Assembly: GCA_947568835.1 (NCBI GenBank)
Contig: OX387611.1
Span: forward strand, 6,514,001 to 6,578,000
DNA: 64,000 nucleotides
DNA from: Protonemura montana
Taxonomy: Eukaryota > Arthropoda > Insecta > Plecoptera > Nemouridae
Reading direction: 5' to 3'
Made by a program: the position numbers and the translations under genes. The notes beneath the pieces were generated by a model. That model saw only the letters and a list, made by a program, of their open reading frames with translations, was not told the DNA's origin and searched no databases. This document shows positions 33,555 through 46,900 of the stretch, one piece after another. Each line of letters opens with the position of its first letter. The stretch's first letter is position 1.

Positions 33555-34275
33555 ATGTCTGCTCCTGTCTAACAGCATCAAGGACCGGCCACCGCTTAGC
33601 TTTGTCCCTTTGACACACTGTGTTGGCTACTCCTGTCCAACAGCACCAAGGGCCGGCCACCACTTAGCCTTGTCCTTATGACACACTGTGTTGGCTGCTC
33701 CTGTCCAACAGCACCAAGGACCGGCCACCGCTTAGTCTTGTCTCTTTGACACACTGTGTTGGCTACTTCTGTCCAACAGCACCAAGGACCGGCCACCGCT
33801 TAGCCTTGTCCCTTTGACACACTGTGTTGGCTGCTCCTGTCCAACAGCACCAAGGACCGGCCACCGCTTAGTCTTGTCTCTTTGACACACTGTGTTGGCT
33901 GCTCCTGTCCAACAGCACCAAGGACCAGCCACCGCTTAGCCTTGTCCCTTTGACTCACTGTGTTGGCTGCTCCTGTCCAACAGCACCAAGGGCCGGCCAC
34001 CACTTAGCCTTGTCCTTATGACACACTGTGTTGGCTGCTCCTGTCCAACAGCACCAAGGACCGGCCACCGCTTAGTCTTGTCTCTTTGACACACTGTGTT
34101 GGCTACTTCTGTCCAACAGCACCAAGGACCGGCCACCGCTTAGCCTTGTCCCTTTGACACACTGTGTTGGCTGCTCCTGTCCAACAGCACCAAGGACCGG
34201 CCACCGCTTAGCCTTGTCACTTTGACACACTGTGTTGGGTACTCCTGTCCAACAGCACCAAGGTCCGGCCACTTT
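33555..34275. repeat. 68-bp minisatellite, about 10.6 copies
   Basis: Same monomer and orientation as in RCC1-gene intron 4 (GACACACTGTGTTGGCTGCT). Variants (CTTATGACACAC; GTCTTGTCTCTTTG) recur 340 bp apart, a five-unit higher-order period. Confidence 0.95.
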
Positions 34276-34286
34276 GTCCCTTTAAC

Positions 34287-35192
34287 GAACGACGGTGACT
34301 CCACCTGGCAGCATCTTCAATTATTGTCGTGATTTGTCATTTGGCTGCGATTTTTCGTGAAGACACTTGAACTTTATCGAGCACACATTAACAATACCAT
34401 TTCTTTAGTCCCGGCTTAAGATTATGTCCTTAAGTATCTCTCAATTCTTTTGCGGTAATGAGCTAAAACACCTTTTACCCGAATGAATAGATCTATTAGT
34501 AAAAATTTGAAGTCGTTAATGTGTATTTAATTGTTATTTGATTCATACGGCAAACTTATCCAAGAAATTTGCATTTTTGGTAATGCAATTTATTTTAATT
34601 AATTTTTTTGTCATCATACGCAAATGTTGTAATACTTAACCCGCATTAAAACAATTATAAAATTAGAGTTAAGACACTAAACGAATAAATTATCCCAAAC
34701 CGTTTGCTTCTCTGTCCATAAACGCATATCTTCATGACTTACGCACGTGCGTGCTCGTGCATCAACAACAATGTGGGTGCCATCACCTCTGTTGAGTGTT
34801 GTGACACGCGTGAGACCTTGAGCTGGATTCTAGCGAATGTCATGTGATGACAGCTAAAGTTAATAGCCATGCGGTGTCGTATTAACATAATCTATATATG
34901 CGAGCGTTCTGAGAGGCAGTGGAGGTGCTAAAACAGTAATTCACATGTTTAATTGGCGAGTTTTGTTAATTGTTGTCGGAATTAAAGTGGCCTGATTTTC
35001 AAGGACGTTGCCTTTCGTTTTTTTTTTAGGTGTTATCTTTGCAGAATAAGTTTGGTGTGTGGTTTTAAATTTTCTTGTCAGAGCGTTTTTAGGGAAGTTT
35101 CAGATTCTCATATTTAAAAAATAATTTATTGTCTTCGAAATATTACAGTAAAACCGTTGCGAAAATAGGGAACGAAAGTTTTGGGTTTCTCC
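34287..35192. other. Spacer with dispersed repeat piece and a TATA-like site
   Basis: 34287-34375 matches 15417-15500 (ACGACGGTGAC, TCATTTGGCTGC). TATATAT at 34894-34900 lies 19-25 bp before GGCAGTGG, a possible core promoter. No downstream exon is apparent before the next minisatellite. Confidence 0.35.
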
Positions 35193-36345
35193 TCTGATCT
35201 CAAATAACTTGGATAGAGCATAGGATCCAGCCAGCTGATCTCAAATAACCTGGATAGAGCATAGGATCCAGCCAGCTGATCTCAAATAACCTGGATAGAG
35301 CATAGGATCCAGCCAGCTGATCTCAAATAACCTGGGTAGAGCATAGGATCCAGCCAGCTGATCTCAAATAACCTGGATAGAGCATAGGATCCAGCCAGCT
35401 GATCTCAAATAACCTGGATAAAGCATAGGATCCAGCCAGCTGATCTCAAATAACCTGGATAGAGCATAGGATCCAGCCAGCTGATCTCAAATAACCTGGG
35501 TAGAGCATAGGATCCAGCCAGCTGATCTCAAATTACCTAGGTAGAGCATAGGATCCAGCCAGCTGATCTCAAATTACCTGGATAGAGCATAGGATCTAGC
35601 CAGCTGATCTCAAATAACCTGGATAGAGCATAGGATCCAGCCAGCTGATCTCAAATAACCTGGATAGAGCATAGGATCCAGCCAGCTGATCTCAAATTAC
35701 CTGGGCAGAGCATAGGATCCAGCCAGCTGATCTCAAATAACCTGGATAGAGCATAGGATCCAGCCAGCTGATCTCAAATTACCTGGGCAGAGCATAGGAT
35801 CCAGCCAGCTGATCTCAAATTACCTAGGTAGAGCATAGGATCCAGCCAGCTGATCTCAAATTACCTGGATAGAGCATAGGATCTAGCCAGCTGATCTCAA
35901 ATAACCTGGATAGAGCATAGGATCCAGCCAGCTGATCTCAAATAACCTGGATAGAGCATAGGATCCAGCCAGCTGATCTCAAATTACCTGGGCAGAGCAT
36001 AGGATCCAGCCAGCTGATCTCAAATAACCTGGATAGAGCATAGGATCCAGCCAGCTGATCTCAAATTACCTGGGCAGAGCATAGGATCCAGCCAGCTGAT
36101 CTCAAATTACCTGGGCAGAGCATAGGATCCAGCCAGCTGATCTCAAATTACCTGGGCAGAGCATAGGATCCAGCCAGCTGATCTCAAATAACTTGGATAG
36201 AGCATAGGATCCAGCCAGCTGATCTCAAATTACCTGGGCAGAGCATAGGATCCAGCCAGCTGATCTCAAATTACCTGGGCAGAGCATAGGATCCAGCCAG
36301 CTGATCTCAAATTACCTGGGCAGAGCATAGGATCCAGCCAGCTGA
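35193..36345. repeat. 41-bp minisatellite, about 28 copies
   Basis: Same unit as 21766-22715, with a GGGCAGAGCATAGG variant dominating the right half. Blocks recur in order, showing segmental duplication within the array. Confidence 0.95.
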
Positions 36346-37068
36346 TCAAAATTGAAGTCAGGTAAACCATAGTTGGCAAAAAAAATGAGTCCCTAAATTC
36401 AAGGTCCCTGCGATTAAAATGCTAATTTTACAGTTTTTGAAACACGTTTTTAACCAATTATAATTATTTCACTGGTGAAAACTGTGCAAACCACGAACAC
36501 TACTGATATCACGGGCTATTTAAGAGAACTCGGCATCAGAGACTCTCAAGATGGCGGTCTTGGCTTTAAAATCTCTCTATGGCAGCTGCTATCCGGGTAA
36601 TTTGATATCAGTGTGTTTCCCAATTCAATTCGGAGCACATTTATTTGTTTTATTTTATCTAAGATCAAACCACCGGGTCCCTCTTGTTCCCCTTTGCTCA
36701 AAAAACTGCCTTATCTCAAACTGAACTTCCTTATTATTATATATTTTTTTTAAATATTGGAAGCCACATGTCTCTTTGTGGATACCTAAAATATGTATTC
36801 TGAAATGCCCTCCGCTGTTCAAGATGCAGTTATAAAAGCTCCTAATGCGACAGTCTAACTCATGAACACCTTTGTCCCTTCCTATGCCACCCATGCCCTC
36901 CTACATATACAAGGAGAACAAACAATCAAGTACTCACTAAGTACAATCTATTAGAACGATAAGAAAACCTGGCCTTGGGCTCTTAAGACCTAAACGAAGT
37001 CGAATAAAGTACCGAGTTCTACGCAGTAACTACTTCAATTATCAGAGAAGTAAGTGGAGATAAAGGAA
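36346..37068. other. Spacer upstream of DUOXA with candidate promoter
   Basis: Apart from the 36517-36596 candidate first exon, no gene or repeat is recognised. Sequence is AT-rich from 36600. Confidence 0.35.
36517..36596 (+). promoter_or_regulatory. Candidate DUOXA core promoter and first exon
   Basis: TATTTAAG (36517) precedes an Inr-like ATCAGAG (A at 36538). ATG at 36551 opens 15 codons plus one base to a donor CCGG|GTAATT (36597). Splicing to 37914 restores the DUOXA frame and would give an N-terminal extension of about 24 residues (MAVLALKSLYGSCYP, then VACGDSEHT). Known family members usually begin at the internal MRGW-type start, so this exon may be mainly 5' UTR in practice. Confidence 0.35.
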
Positions 37069-37130
37069 AGACACTGTTTTGTCAACGAGCCATGCGGCAC
37101 TGGTCTAATGGCGTCGGTGGATGATAAATT
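37069..37130 (-). repeat. 5S-derived SINE tail fragment
   Basis: ACTGTTTTGTCAACGAGCCA, then GCGGCACTGGTCTAATGGCG, the reverse complement of the SINE tail. Confidence 0.8.
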
Positions 37131-37169
37131 ATGATGGTTTTTAGACTCATGTCTACTTGATTTAGCCTT

Positions 37170-37387
37170 AGCACTAGTTTTAACAAAAACTATTTGAAAT
37201 GGGTTTTGAATGCTAAGTAAGGGACAACTGAATTTCCCGACGTTTCGTAACATGCACTAGTTACTTCTTCAAGGGTTAGAGCAGTCCTCTAGCCCTTGAA
37301 GAAGTAACCAGTACATGTTACGAAACGTCGAAAATTTAGTTGTCCTTTACTTAGCATTCAAAACCCATTTCAAATAGTTTTTGTTAG
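37170..37387. mobile_element. Fold-back pair of the GAAACGTCGG repeat, arms about 100 bp
   Basis: AACAAAAACTATTTGAAATG...GACGTTTCGTAAC is mirrored by GTTACGAAACGTC...CATTTCAAATAGTTTTTGTT around a 13-bp spacer. Each arm holds the GAAGAAGTAAC/GTTACGAAAC hairpin. A single copy lies at 38270-38450. Confidence 0.85.
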
Positions 37388-37882
37388 GTGCTGATGAAAA
37401 TGAAGATAAACCTAGTATAAGACAGAAGAATTTGCCGGCATGTAGCTTACTCCTGTCGAAGAGCACCAAGGGGACCACCGGCTTAGCGTCCCATCCGAAG
37501 GACGGTACAACTCGAACAGCAGGATTCCTCCACAAATCCATGCTGTTGAGAGGTTGATAAGCAAGGCGCGTGGTGTTGCTGTACTAACTTTCATCTCTGT
37601 AGCCTCTCTCCCATGATTGATCGATTTGTGGTGTTTAACGACGCACTGTTTTGACATCTGGCAATGTTGCACTGGTTTAATAACGTCAGTGAATGAGTGG
37701 ATGAGGATGATGATCTCTTTAAAAAAATACTTGTATATTTTGGTCGCCCATCCAATACCTAACTCAGCCCAGTGTCACTTAACTTTGGTAATCTGACGAG
37801 CACCGTTTTTGTCCAAAATGTCAAACCGTTCAGTGGTTACCCATCCAATACCTGAACCAGAGCAGAGTTACTTAACTTCGGC
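37388..37882 (-). mobile_element. 5S-derived SINEs, minus orientation, adjoining the DUOXA first coding exon
   Basis: A body (37388-37614: GTCCCATCCGAAGGACGGTA, CCACAAATCCATGCTG), a second tail (37616-37715) and two inverted 5S heads (37740-37882: ACCCATCCAATACCTGA, CTTAACTT). The last head ends 31 bp before the exon acceptor at 37913. Confidence 0.85.
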
Positions 37883-37939
37883 TTCTAATCTCTGGTATTG
37901 TTTTTGCTTACAGTGGCGTGCGGTGATAGCGAGCACACG

Positions 37940-40900
37940 ATGCGTGGCTGGTTCGACGCATTCCGCAGCGATGGCGGACCCACGCTGTACAGTTTCAGCA
38001 ATCGCACGGCTGTCAGTGCTGATGTACACCTGGTGCTCCTGGTGCTTGTTTTCTGCACCCTGCTGCTCGCGTTCCTCGTCATCTTCCCGGGCGTGCGAAA
38101 AGAGGTGAGATAAAATTTTATATTTCATATATTAATATTACGCCAATGTGTTCGAGTTCTTATTTCAGAAAATACATAATACATTAGTTTTTTAGTTATT
38201 GATCCTGATGATTTTGTTTAGATGCATTTAGGATGCTTGAACTAGGTCATTGTTATAATTTTATGTGGTTCTTTTGTTATTGGAAAAATGTCAGGACTGC
38301 TCAAACCTCTGAAGAAGTAACTAGTATATGTTGCGAAACGTCGGGAAATTTAGTAGCCCTTTACTTAGCATTCAAAACCCAGTTCAAATAGTTTTTCTTA
38401 AAACTAGTGCTAAGGCTAAATCAAGTAGACATGAGTCTAAAAACCATCATAGGTGAGATGACGTTATAAAATCCGATTTTTGATATTTAAACGCCTGGTA
38501 AATTTTATCATTAGGAACAATTAAAACATAAAAAAAAAAAAGTGCCCAACAGGGAACTCGAACCCCGATCTCCATCTGTCTCGAGTGTTTCTCTAATTAT
38601 TTAATTAGTTTCTATGCAAAAAAAAAAAACTTCAGATATTGACGAAAATAATTCCAAGGAATAGCCCTTGGCTCAGGTTGACTTGCATTTTGAAATCGCA
38701 GCCTACAGGAAAGTCTACATGTAAGGTACAAATTTGGTTTTTCTAACTTGAGCCATATTAACCAAGAGCTGAATTCGGGAACTCCGTTTAAACTTCAAAA
38801 CACTGCTTTTAGCTACTTCTCACTGCAATTTTGATTAAAATTCCTTTTAAAAACATTACTATTACTGCAAATGTTGATAACTTTAAAATTTGACTAAAAA
38901 AAGTGACATTTTTGTGTAAACCTTCCTTTAATGAAGAACATCCTTTAATGTTTCTTTACCTCGTTTCTAAGAAGCAATAAATCTATATTTTTTGTGGTTA
39001 TAAGGTAACTACACTATTTTTGAGGGATTTTAATCCTAAAAAAGAGCTTTGCCAGGCGTTACAGCAGAGTTCGCTCTTCCATATTCAGATTAAATCAAGG
39101 AATTAATATTTGTCAAACTCTTAAAAGAATTGTCAGTATGTCATTCATATCCAGCTTTGGATTAAAGAATTATCATCCTTCAACGCGATAAAGCGCGTTC
39201 ACAAAGATAACAAAGCACAAAGAGGCTTGTGAGAATTTTCCAGTGCGTTACTGTGTAACATCACCGAAGTTAAGCAACACTGCGCTGGGTCAGGTATTAG
39301 ATGGGTGACCATCATACACATGACCAGTTCTGTTCGGGAGAGAGGTTGGAGGGATGAAAGTAACTTCACTCGCCTTGCTTATCAACCTCTGAACAGCATG
39401 GATTTGTGAAGGAATCCTGCTGTTCGCGTTGTACCGTCCTTCGGAAGGGACTTTAAGCCTTGTGTTCTTCGACAGGAGTAGGCTACGTGCCGGGACCGGG
39501 TCTCCCCTCCTCCCTTCTAGTCTAGGTTAGGTTAATCATCATCCTCATCATCATCATCATCCACTCATTCACCGACGCCATTAGACCAGCGCCGCATGGC
39601 CAGATGTCAAAACAGTGCGTCGATAAACACCAATAATCAATCAACTGTGAAGATGTTTCTGTGGTCTAGCCACACTCACCGAACCGTGAAAGGGGCAAGT
39701 CTGGCAATGAAGGGGAAAGAGGAGGGGAAAGAGTTCACTCTCGCTAGCAACTCTCGATCTTCATGCAACGTTGCCAGCTGTGAGACGCCGGCCGGAAATG
39801 TGTCAGTGGAACGAATCTTCATCGCTTTAATGTTGCAACATTGCCTGGATGCTGAGATGATAAGGGGATATATTGTACTTATAATAGAAAAATCTCATGT
39901 AGATTATTATTTAATTATTATCATTGTGTTCAAATATGCATTTAAAATAAAATCTGACGTATTTTTTCTTTTTATGATCCGATCATAACTTTTCTATTTA
40001 TATTTGCTTTAAGAATGGCTAAAATATGAATTCTCGTGGCGGGATGAAAACGGGCTGTGACGTCAGAACTCCTGTTATGACGAAAGTTTTCGTATGAGAT
40101 TCAAACGCAAACGTTTTAAACAGGTATACTTTATTCAAAATTGGATTTAGAAGAAAATAAAAAAATACGTGTTCATTATTTTCACACAAAATAAATCAAA
40201 ATTAAAGAGATTTCGATATTCATCTGTTAATTTCAAAGTTCTGAGCATTTTTTGACCTTTTAGCGTCTAATTCTCAAGCTAATTGATAAGTGAGGTTTAA
40301 CGACGCACTGTTTTGTCATTGGGTCTTGTGGCACTGGTGTAATGGCGGCGGTGAATAAGTGGGTGATGACAATGAACCTAGTCTAACATAAAAAAGAGAA
40401 TGGGGAATCCGGTGCCGGCACGTAGCCTTCTCTTGTTGAGGAGCACCAAAAGGACCACTGGTGAACGTCCCTTCGGAAGGACGGTACAACGCGAACAACA
40501 GGATTCCTCCACAAATCCATGCTGTCGAGAGGTTGGTAAGCAAGGCGTGTGAAGTTGCTGTATTAACTTTCATCCCTCCAACCTCTCTCCCGAACAGAAC
40601 TGGTTATGTGTATGATGGTCACCCATCCAATACCTGACCCAGCGCTGTGTTACTTAACTTCCATCCCTCCAGCCTCTCTCCCGAACAGAACTGGTCATGC
40701 TATGCCCACTACCGGACCACTGATACAGCCATAGGCGTGTTGGAAACATCGGTTCTCGTGAGATCACCAAAGTTAAGCAGCACTGTCCTGGGTCAGGTAT
40801 TGGATGGGTGACCATCAGACACATGACCAGTATTGTTCGGGATAGAGGTTGGAAGGATGACAGTTAAGCAATACTGCGCTGGGTCAGGTATTGGATGGGT

Positions 40901-43900
40901 GACCATCATACACATGACCAGTTCTGTTCGGGAGAGAGGTTGGAGGGCTGAAAGTTAAGCAACACTGCGTTGGGTCAGGTTTAAATGGGTGACCATCAAA
41001 CACATGACCAGTATTGTTCGGGATAGAGGTTGGAAGGATGACAGTTAAGCAATACTGCGCTGGGTCAGGTATTGGATGGGTGACCATCATACACATGACC
41101 AGTTCTGTTCGGGAGAGAGGTTAAAGGGATGAAAGTTAAGCAACACTGCGTTGGGTCAGGTATTGGATAGGAGACCACCGTACGGTTTAGTGTGTTTAAA
41201 ACACTGGTCTTTACGAGATCAATGAAGTTAAGCAACATTGCGCTTGGCCTAAAAAATGAAGTTATAAGAATTTATAAGAAAAAAACTTAATAGACGAGAC
41301 AAAACCTATCTATATATCTTTCTTTCTCTCTGGTGCAACTATCCAGTGCAATCAAGTGCAATTCACATAAAATGTTCCATCCAATTCACAGTCACTGCCA
41401 TTCGATTACTGCAAGAAGTAATCGATTCGATTTGCTTACAACATCGGCTAAACTATCGTCGTGAAGGCTGAATAGCTTTTGGCAAACCACGTTTCATACA
41501 AAAGCTAAATAGTAAAGTCTATCCCAAAACCACATTTATATCAATTTTTAAAACGGGTCTTTGTTCACGCATTATAGAATAGGGAAATCTCTTCAAATTT
41601 GAAACTATTTTTTTTTGTGAGTAAATAACGAACATGTATTTTTTTATTTTCTTCTAAATCCATTATTGAATAAAATATACCTGTTTAAAATGTTTGCGTT
41701 TGAATCTCGTACGAAAACGAGGGTCGCCATTTTTTATGACATGAAGTGAATTCTGACGTCAGTATGACGTCAAAAAACAGAAGCGAACGCAAAGGAAACA
41801 ACAAAATGACGTCAGAACTACCTGTAGTTAATCACAGCCCGTTTTCATCCCACCACGAGAATTCATATTTTAGCCATTCTTAAAACAAATATAAATAGAA
41901 AAGTTATGATCGGATAATAAAAAGAAAAAATACATCAGATTTTATTTTAAATTCGTATTTGAACACAATGATAATAATTAAATAATAATCTAAATAAGAT
42001 TTCCCTATTGTAAAGTAGAAAAAGTGGTAGAAGATGAAGTATGTTAAAAGTATGAAGTATAAGATATGAAGTTTGAAGTAGACTAGATGTATGTTTAGTT
42101 GTATGGAAATTATTTTTAATTTTTAAGTTGCTCCATTTGGCTCATTGTGTCTTTTCGTGGAAAATAAAGGAATTGAAATCGAAATCAAAATACTTTCCTC
42201 TGAAACATGACAGTTGTTAGATTGATTTAATTGGCTGCGTTGTCGAAGGTTTAGCATTGCAATTATAATTCTGGTGTTTACCTAATGGGAAGGGGTGAGA
42301 GATGTGGGTTGTCAACACAGCTTAAATTCTCGATTGGAAGTGAGGCGAAATTTTGATACCTGACGAAAGGAACACAAATTAAATTAACACTCTCCTGATT
42401 GTCACTTACCAAGATAAGTAACTAAACGGTTGAATGTTTAAAAAACACCGGTTCTCGTGAGATCACCGAAGTTAAGCAACACTACGCTGAGTCAGGTATT
42501 GGATGGGTGACCATCATACACATGACCAGTTCTGTTTGGGAGAGAGGTTGGAGGGATGAAAGTAAAGCAACACTGCGCTGAGTCAGGTATTGGATGGGTG
42601 ACCATCATACACATGACCAGTTCTGTTCGGGAGAGAGGTTGGAGAGATGAAAGTTAAGAAACACTACGCTGAGTCAGGTATTGGATGGGTGACCATCATA
42701 CACATGAACAGTTCTGTTCGGGAGAGAGGTTGGAGGGATGAAAGTTAAGCAACACTACGCTGAGTCAGGTATTGGATGGGTGACCATCATACACATGACC
42801 AGTTCTGTTCGGGAGAGAGGTTGGAGGGATGAAAGTTAGTACAGCAACTTCACTCGCCTTGCTTATCAACCTCTCGACAGCATGAATTTGTGAAGGAATC
42901 CTGTTGTTCGCGTTGTTCCGTCCTTCGGAAGGGCCTTTAAACCGATGGTCCCCTTTGACAGAAGTCGGCAATGTGGCTTTACGATTTTTTCAAACTTCTC
43001 GTATAAGTTTTTTTAGGACTAATTTTACCCACCCATTAACCGTCTCATTAAGACCAGTGCCGCATGGTCTACGGCCAATACAGTGTGTCGTAAAACCCTA
43101 CTTAATAAAACAATTTAAAAATCTTAATACACTTGCGTTTTTGGGATACACCATACAGGTTCTCGAGTGTTGGAATCTTCTTTCTAAGTTCTTTCACTCG
43201 CAAAATGATTTACATGAACTTGACCCGAAATTCCTTTAACATTAAATCTGCACAAAGGCAATTTCTCAGCAACGACATTGCGAATGAGCACGTGGACATC
43301 ATTTCGCAATTGGTGCCTCAGTAATCCGCCAAACTGAATGCCCGTCCGTTTTGCAACTCTCCTGGTTCTTTGTGCGTTGGAAATACAGAGTTGTAAGCTG
43401 GGATGCTGCGGTCGTCACGTTATTCGCATTTTGTGAACGATTTGACGTGTTAGAAACATTGGTCCTCGTAAGATCAACGAGTTAAGCAACACTGCGCATG
43501 GTTAGGTATTGGATGAGTGACCATCGATCGGTTTAGAGTGTTAGGAACACCAGTCCTCGAAAGATCTCTGAAGTTAAGCAATTCTGCACTAGGTCAAGTA
43601 TTGAATGGGTGACCACCGAATGATTTGGCGTATTTGGAACATTGGTCCTCGTAAGATCAACGGAGTAAAGCAACACTGCGCATGGTTAGGCATTGGATGG
43701 GTGACCACCAAACGGTTTTGCGCGCTAGAAACACCAGTCCTCGTAAGATTTCTGAAGTTAAGCAATTCTGCACTGGGTCAAGTATTGGATGGGTGACCAC
43801 CGAACGGTTCGGCTCTCGTGAGATCACTGAAGTTAAGCAACACTACGCATGGTTAGGCATTGGATGGATGACCATCGAACGGTTAAGCGTGTTAGAAACA

Positions 43901-46900
43901 GCAGCCTTCGAAAAATCTCTGAAGTTAAGCAACACTGCGCTGGGTCAAATATTGAATGAGTGACCATCGAACGGTTTGGCACATTCTCATTTGGTTCATT
44001 ATCACCATTACCTCATTCACGGACTCTATCAGACAAGTGCCACGTGGCCAGCTGTATAAATAGTGCGTCGTTAAACACAACAAATCAATCAATTTGATTT
44101 GCTTAGAAAAACGGTGTAGGCATCCTAATATCTGAATGCGCTCATCTCGAATCTGCATGGTTTTCACAACGTGTTGCTCACTCGTGATCTGTAAACGTGG
44201 CGTTCAGCAATCGACTTTGTCAAGCTGCATAATCCAAAACAAAGAAAGCCGTGAACGGCGTTAAATCGTAACTTAGGGACATGCGAAGGTCTGGTAATTT
44301 TTATTTGATTTTTCTTTGATTTTTTAAGGAATACCTATGCTGGGCAATAATGGAGTTTGTACAGAGTTTAGGTAGAATACCAGATCGTACAGTATCGTAT
44401 CTTATCCTAAGGTAAATTTACCTAAAGAGCTAGTTAATTAATTAATTAATTATTGTTTGATTTATTTATTTAAAACCCAGGAAAATTACATAGTAAATGT
44501 ATAAGTTGATAATAATTATAGGTTAATTATACTTAGGTCAAGCGTAGGTAAACAGTATATTATAGAAGACAGTATTCATATATTTTGTTTGTTTTGTTGT
44601 GTTTCTTGTCATAATAATAATAATAATAATTATTATTATTATTTATTGTCTCTTTGATCCAGTCGATATAAGACAGTCAACAAATATAATCAGACAATCA
44701 CAATCTGAAACATAATACCAAATCTAAGAATAAGAATTCCTTAGAATGTACAGATATGTCATAGGTAGGTACTTACAATTATTTTTTTATTTAGTTATAT
44801 ATTCTATTTGAGAAACAATCAAATTAATTCTAGAACATCAGTTAAGTCCTAAATTATAAAGTATTTAAATATTATTAGCATTCTGGCAAAAACACACTAA
44901 CTTGATGAGGATTAGTTAGGAAAAGAGAAAATAATTATATTCATAGTGTGGTAAGTAAAGGAAAATAAAGATATAATCATAAAAAATTTTTATACATTGT
45001 AATTTGTAAGTGCTGGCAGTATATGTGGTTCTATGTGGGATTGGTGGTGCAGGATAGGTATTCATCCAGGGAGTAGAAGAGGTTTTGAATGTAAGGAAGT
45101 TTCGGAGGCTGGAGTCAAAGATTGAACGTTTGTCTGAAGATTGACTGAAATAGTTAAGCAACACTGCGCTGGCTCAGGTATTGGATGGGTGACCATCGTA
45201 TAGATGACCAGTTCTGTTTGGGAGAGAGATTGGAGGGATGAAAGTTAAGCAACACTGCGCTGAGTCAGGTATTGGATGAGTGACCACCATACACACGACC
45301 AGTTCTGTTCGGGAGAGAGGCTGGAGGGATGAAATGTAGTTCAGGAACTTTACTCGTATTGCTTATCAACCATTCGACAGCATGGATTTCTGGAGGAATC
45401 CTGTTGTTCGCGTTGTACCGTCCTTCGGAAGGTAGGTTAAGCCGGAGGTCCCCTCAGTGCTATTCGACAGGAGTAGGCTACTTGCCGGCACCTGATTTCC
45501 CCTCCTCCCTACTAGGCTAGGTTAGGTTCATCATCATCCACTCATTCACCGACGCCATTAGACCAGCGCCACATGGCCAGATGTCAAAACAGTGCGTCGC
45601 TAAACACCAATAATCAAATATTTAGCCGATTTTGTAAGCAAATCAAATCGAATATATTTTGCAGTAATCGAATGGCAGTGACTGTGAATTGGATGGAACA
45701 TTTTATTTGAATTGCACTTGATTGCACTGGATAGTTGCACCAGAGAGAAAGAAAGATATATGGGCAGGTTTTGTCTCGTTAAACATTCACATTTGAAGCT
45801 TGTATTATGAAATTCATGTTTGGACAACGTTTTGGTTGGTTACCTTGTAGGTAGATACACCCAGAGTACCACCACAGTTTATCCGAGTCAAGTATTGGAT
45901 GAGTGACCATCATACACATGACCAGTTCTGTTTGGGAGAGAGGTTAGAGGGATGAAAGTTAGTACAGCAACTTCACTCGCCTTGCTTATCAACCTCTCGA
46001 AAGCATGGATTTGTGGAGGAATCCTGTTGTTCACGTTGTACCGTCCTTCGGAAGGGACGTTAAGCCGGTGGTCCCCTTGGTGCTCTTCGACAAGAGTAGG
46101 CTACGTGCCGGCAAAGGGTTTCCCCTCCTCCCTTCTAGGCTAGGTTAGGTTCATCGTCATCCTCATCATCATCCACTCATTCACCGACGCTATTAGACCA
46201 GTGCCGCAGGGCCAGTTGTCAAAACAGTGCGTCGTTAAACACCACAAATAATAATAATAATAATGACAGTTTATCCAAAGTAAACCCATTGTACCACTTG
46301 TGAATTTGTTAGTTTTTTTCTAATTTTTGTTCGCTTTTTACCGACCTGCTCCGATTTGAACGCACATTTTTGTGTTCGCAACTTCGACCCACTGCGTTTT
46401 TTCTGTAAAATCGGCAAAACAAATTTGAAACTATCGAAAATTTTCAAAAATGATCTTATTTTGCATAACCTTTTCGGTATTGCACCACCAAAAGTGTTTG
46501 ATATTTTTTCGCCGAACTTTGCAAAGGTGTAAGATACATCAAAATTAAGTTATTTCAAGGTTTTTAAGCCCGTTTGTGTTATTATTGATTTTTTATTCAC
46601 AAATTTACAGCTAAATTTGGTCAATTTTTCCTGTTTAGCTTTGATCCACACAATAGATCGGGTTTTAAATTATATCATCCGAAAATATCGCTACGCTCAT
46701 CGTTCAACGCTACTCAAATTGCGTTCGCGGAGCCCTAGTAAAACAAACATCGAAAAGAGAGACTGCACAAATAAATATTCCAACCTGACCAACTGCTTTT
46801 GCAAGACAAGGTACAGGTCACATTCTTTCTTATTGTCCTTCTAATCACGATGGCCATTGGCCGGTTGTACCTGCGATCGTTGCACGGTTAGGATGATTGA

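Noticed and set aside
39596-39988. 130-codon ORF as a gene
   Set aside because: It begins in a SINE tail and ends in a MITE; no splice signals or family similarity.
43435-44090. Functional 5S rRNA genes
   Set aside because: Only the first half to two-thirds of 5S is similar, with many changes (for example GCAACACTGCGCTG instead of the conserved loop), and no full 120-nt gene is present.
44916-45164. Minus-strand LINE ORF
   Set aside because: A few suggestive residues only; no catalytic or domain motif could be read.
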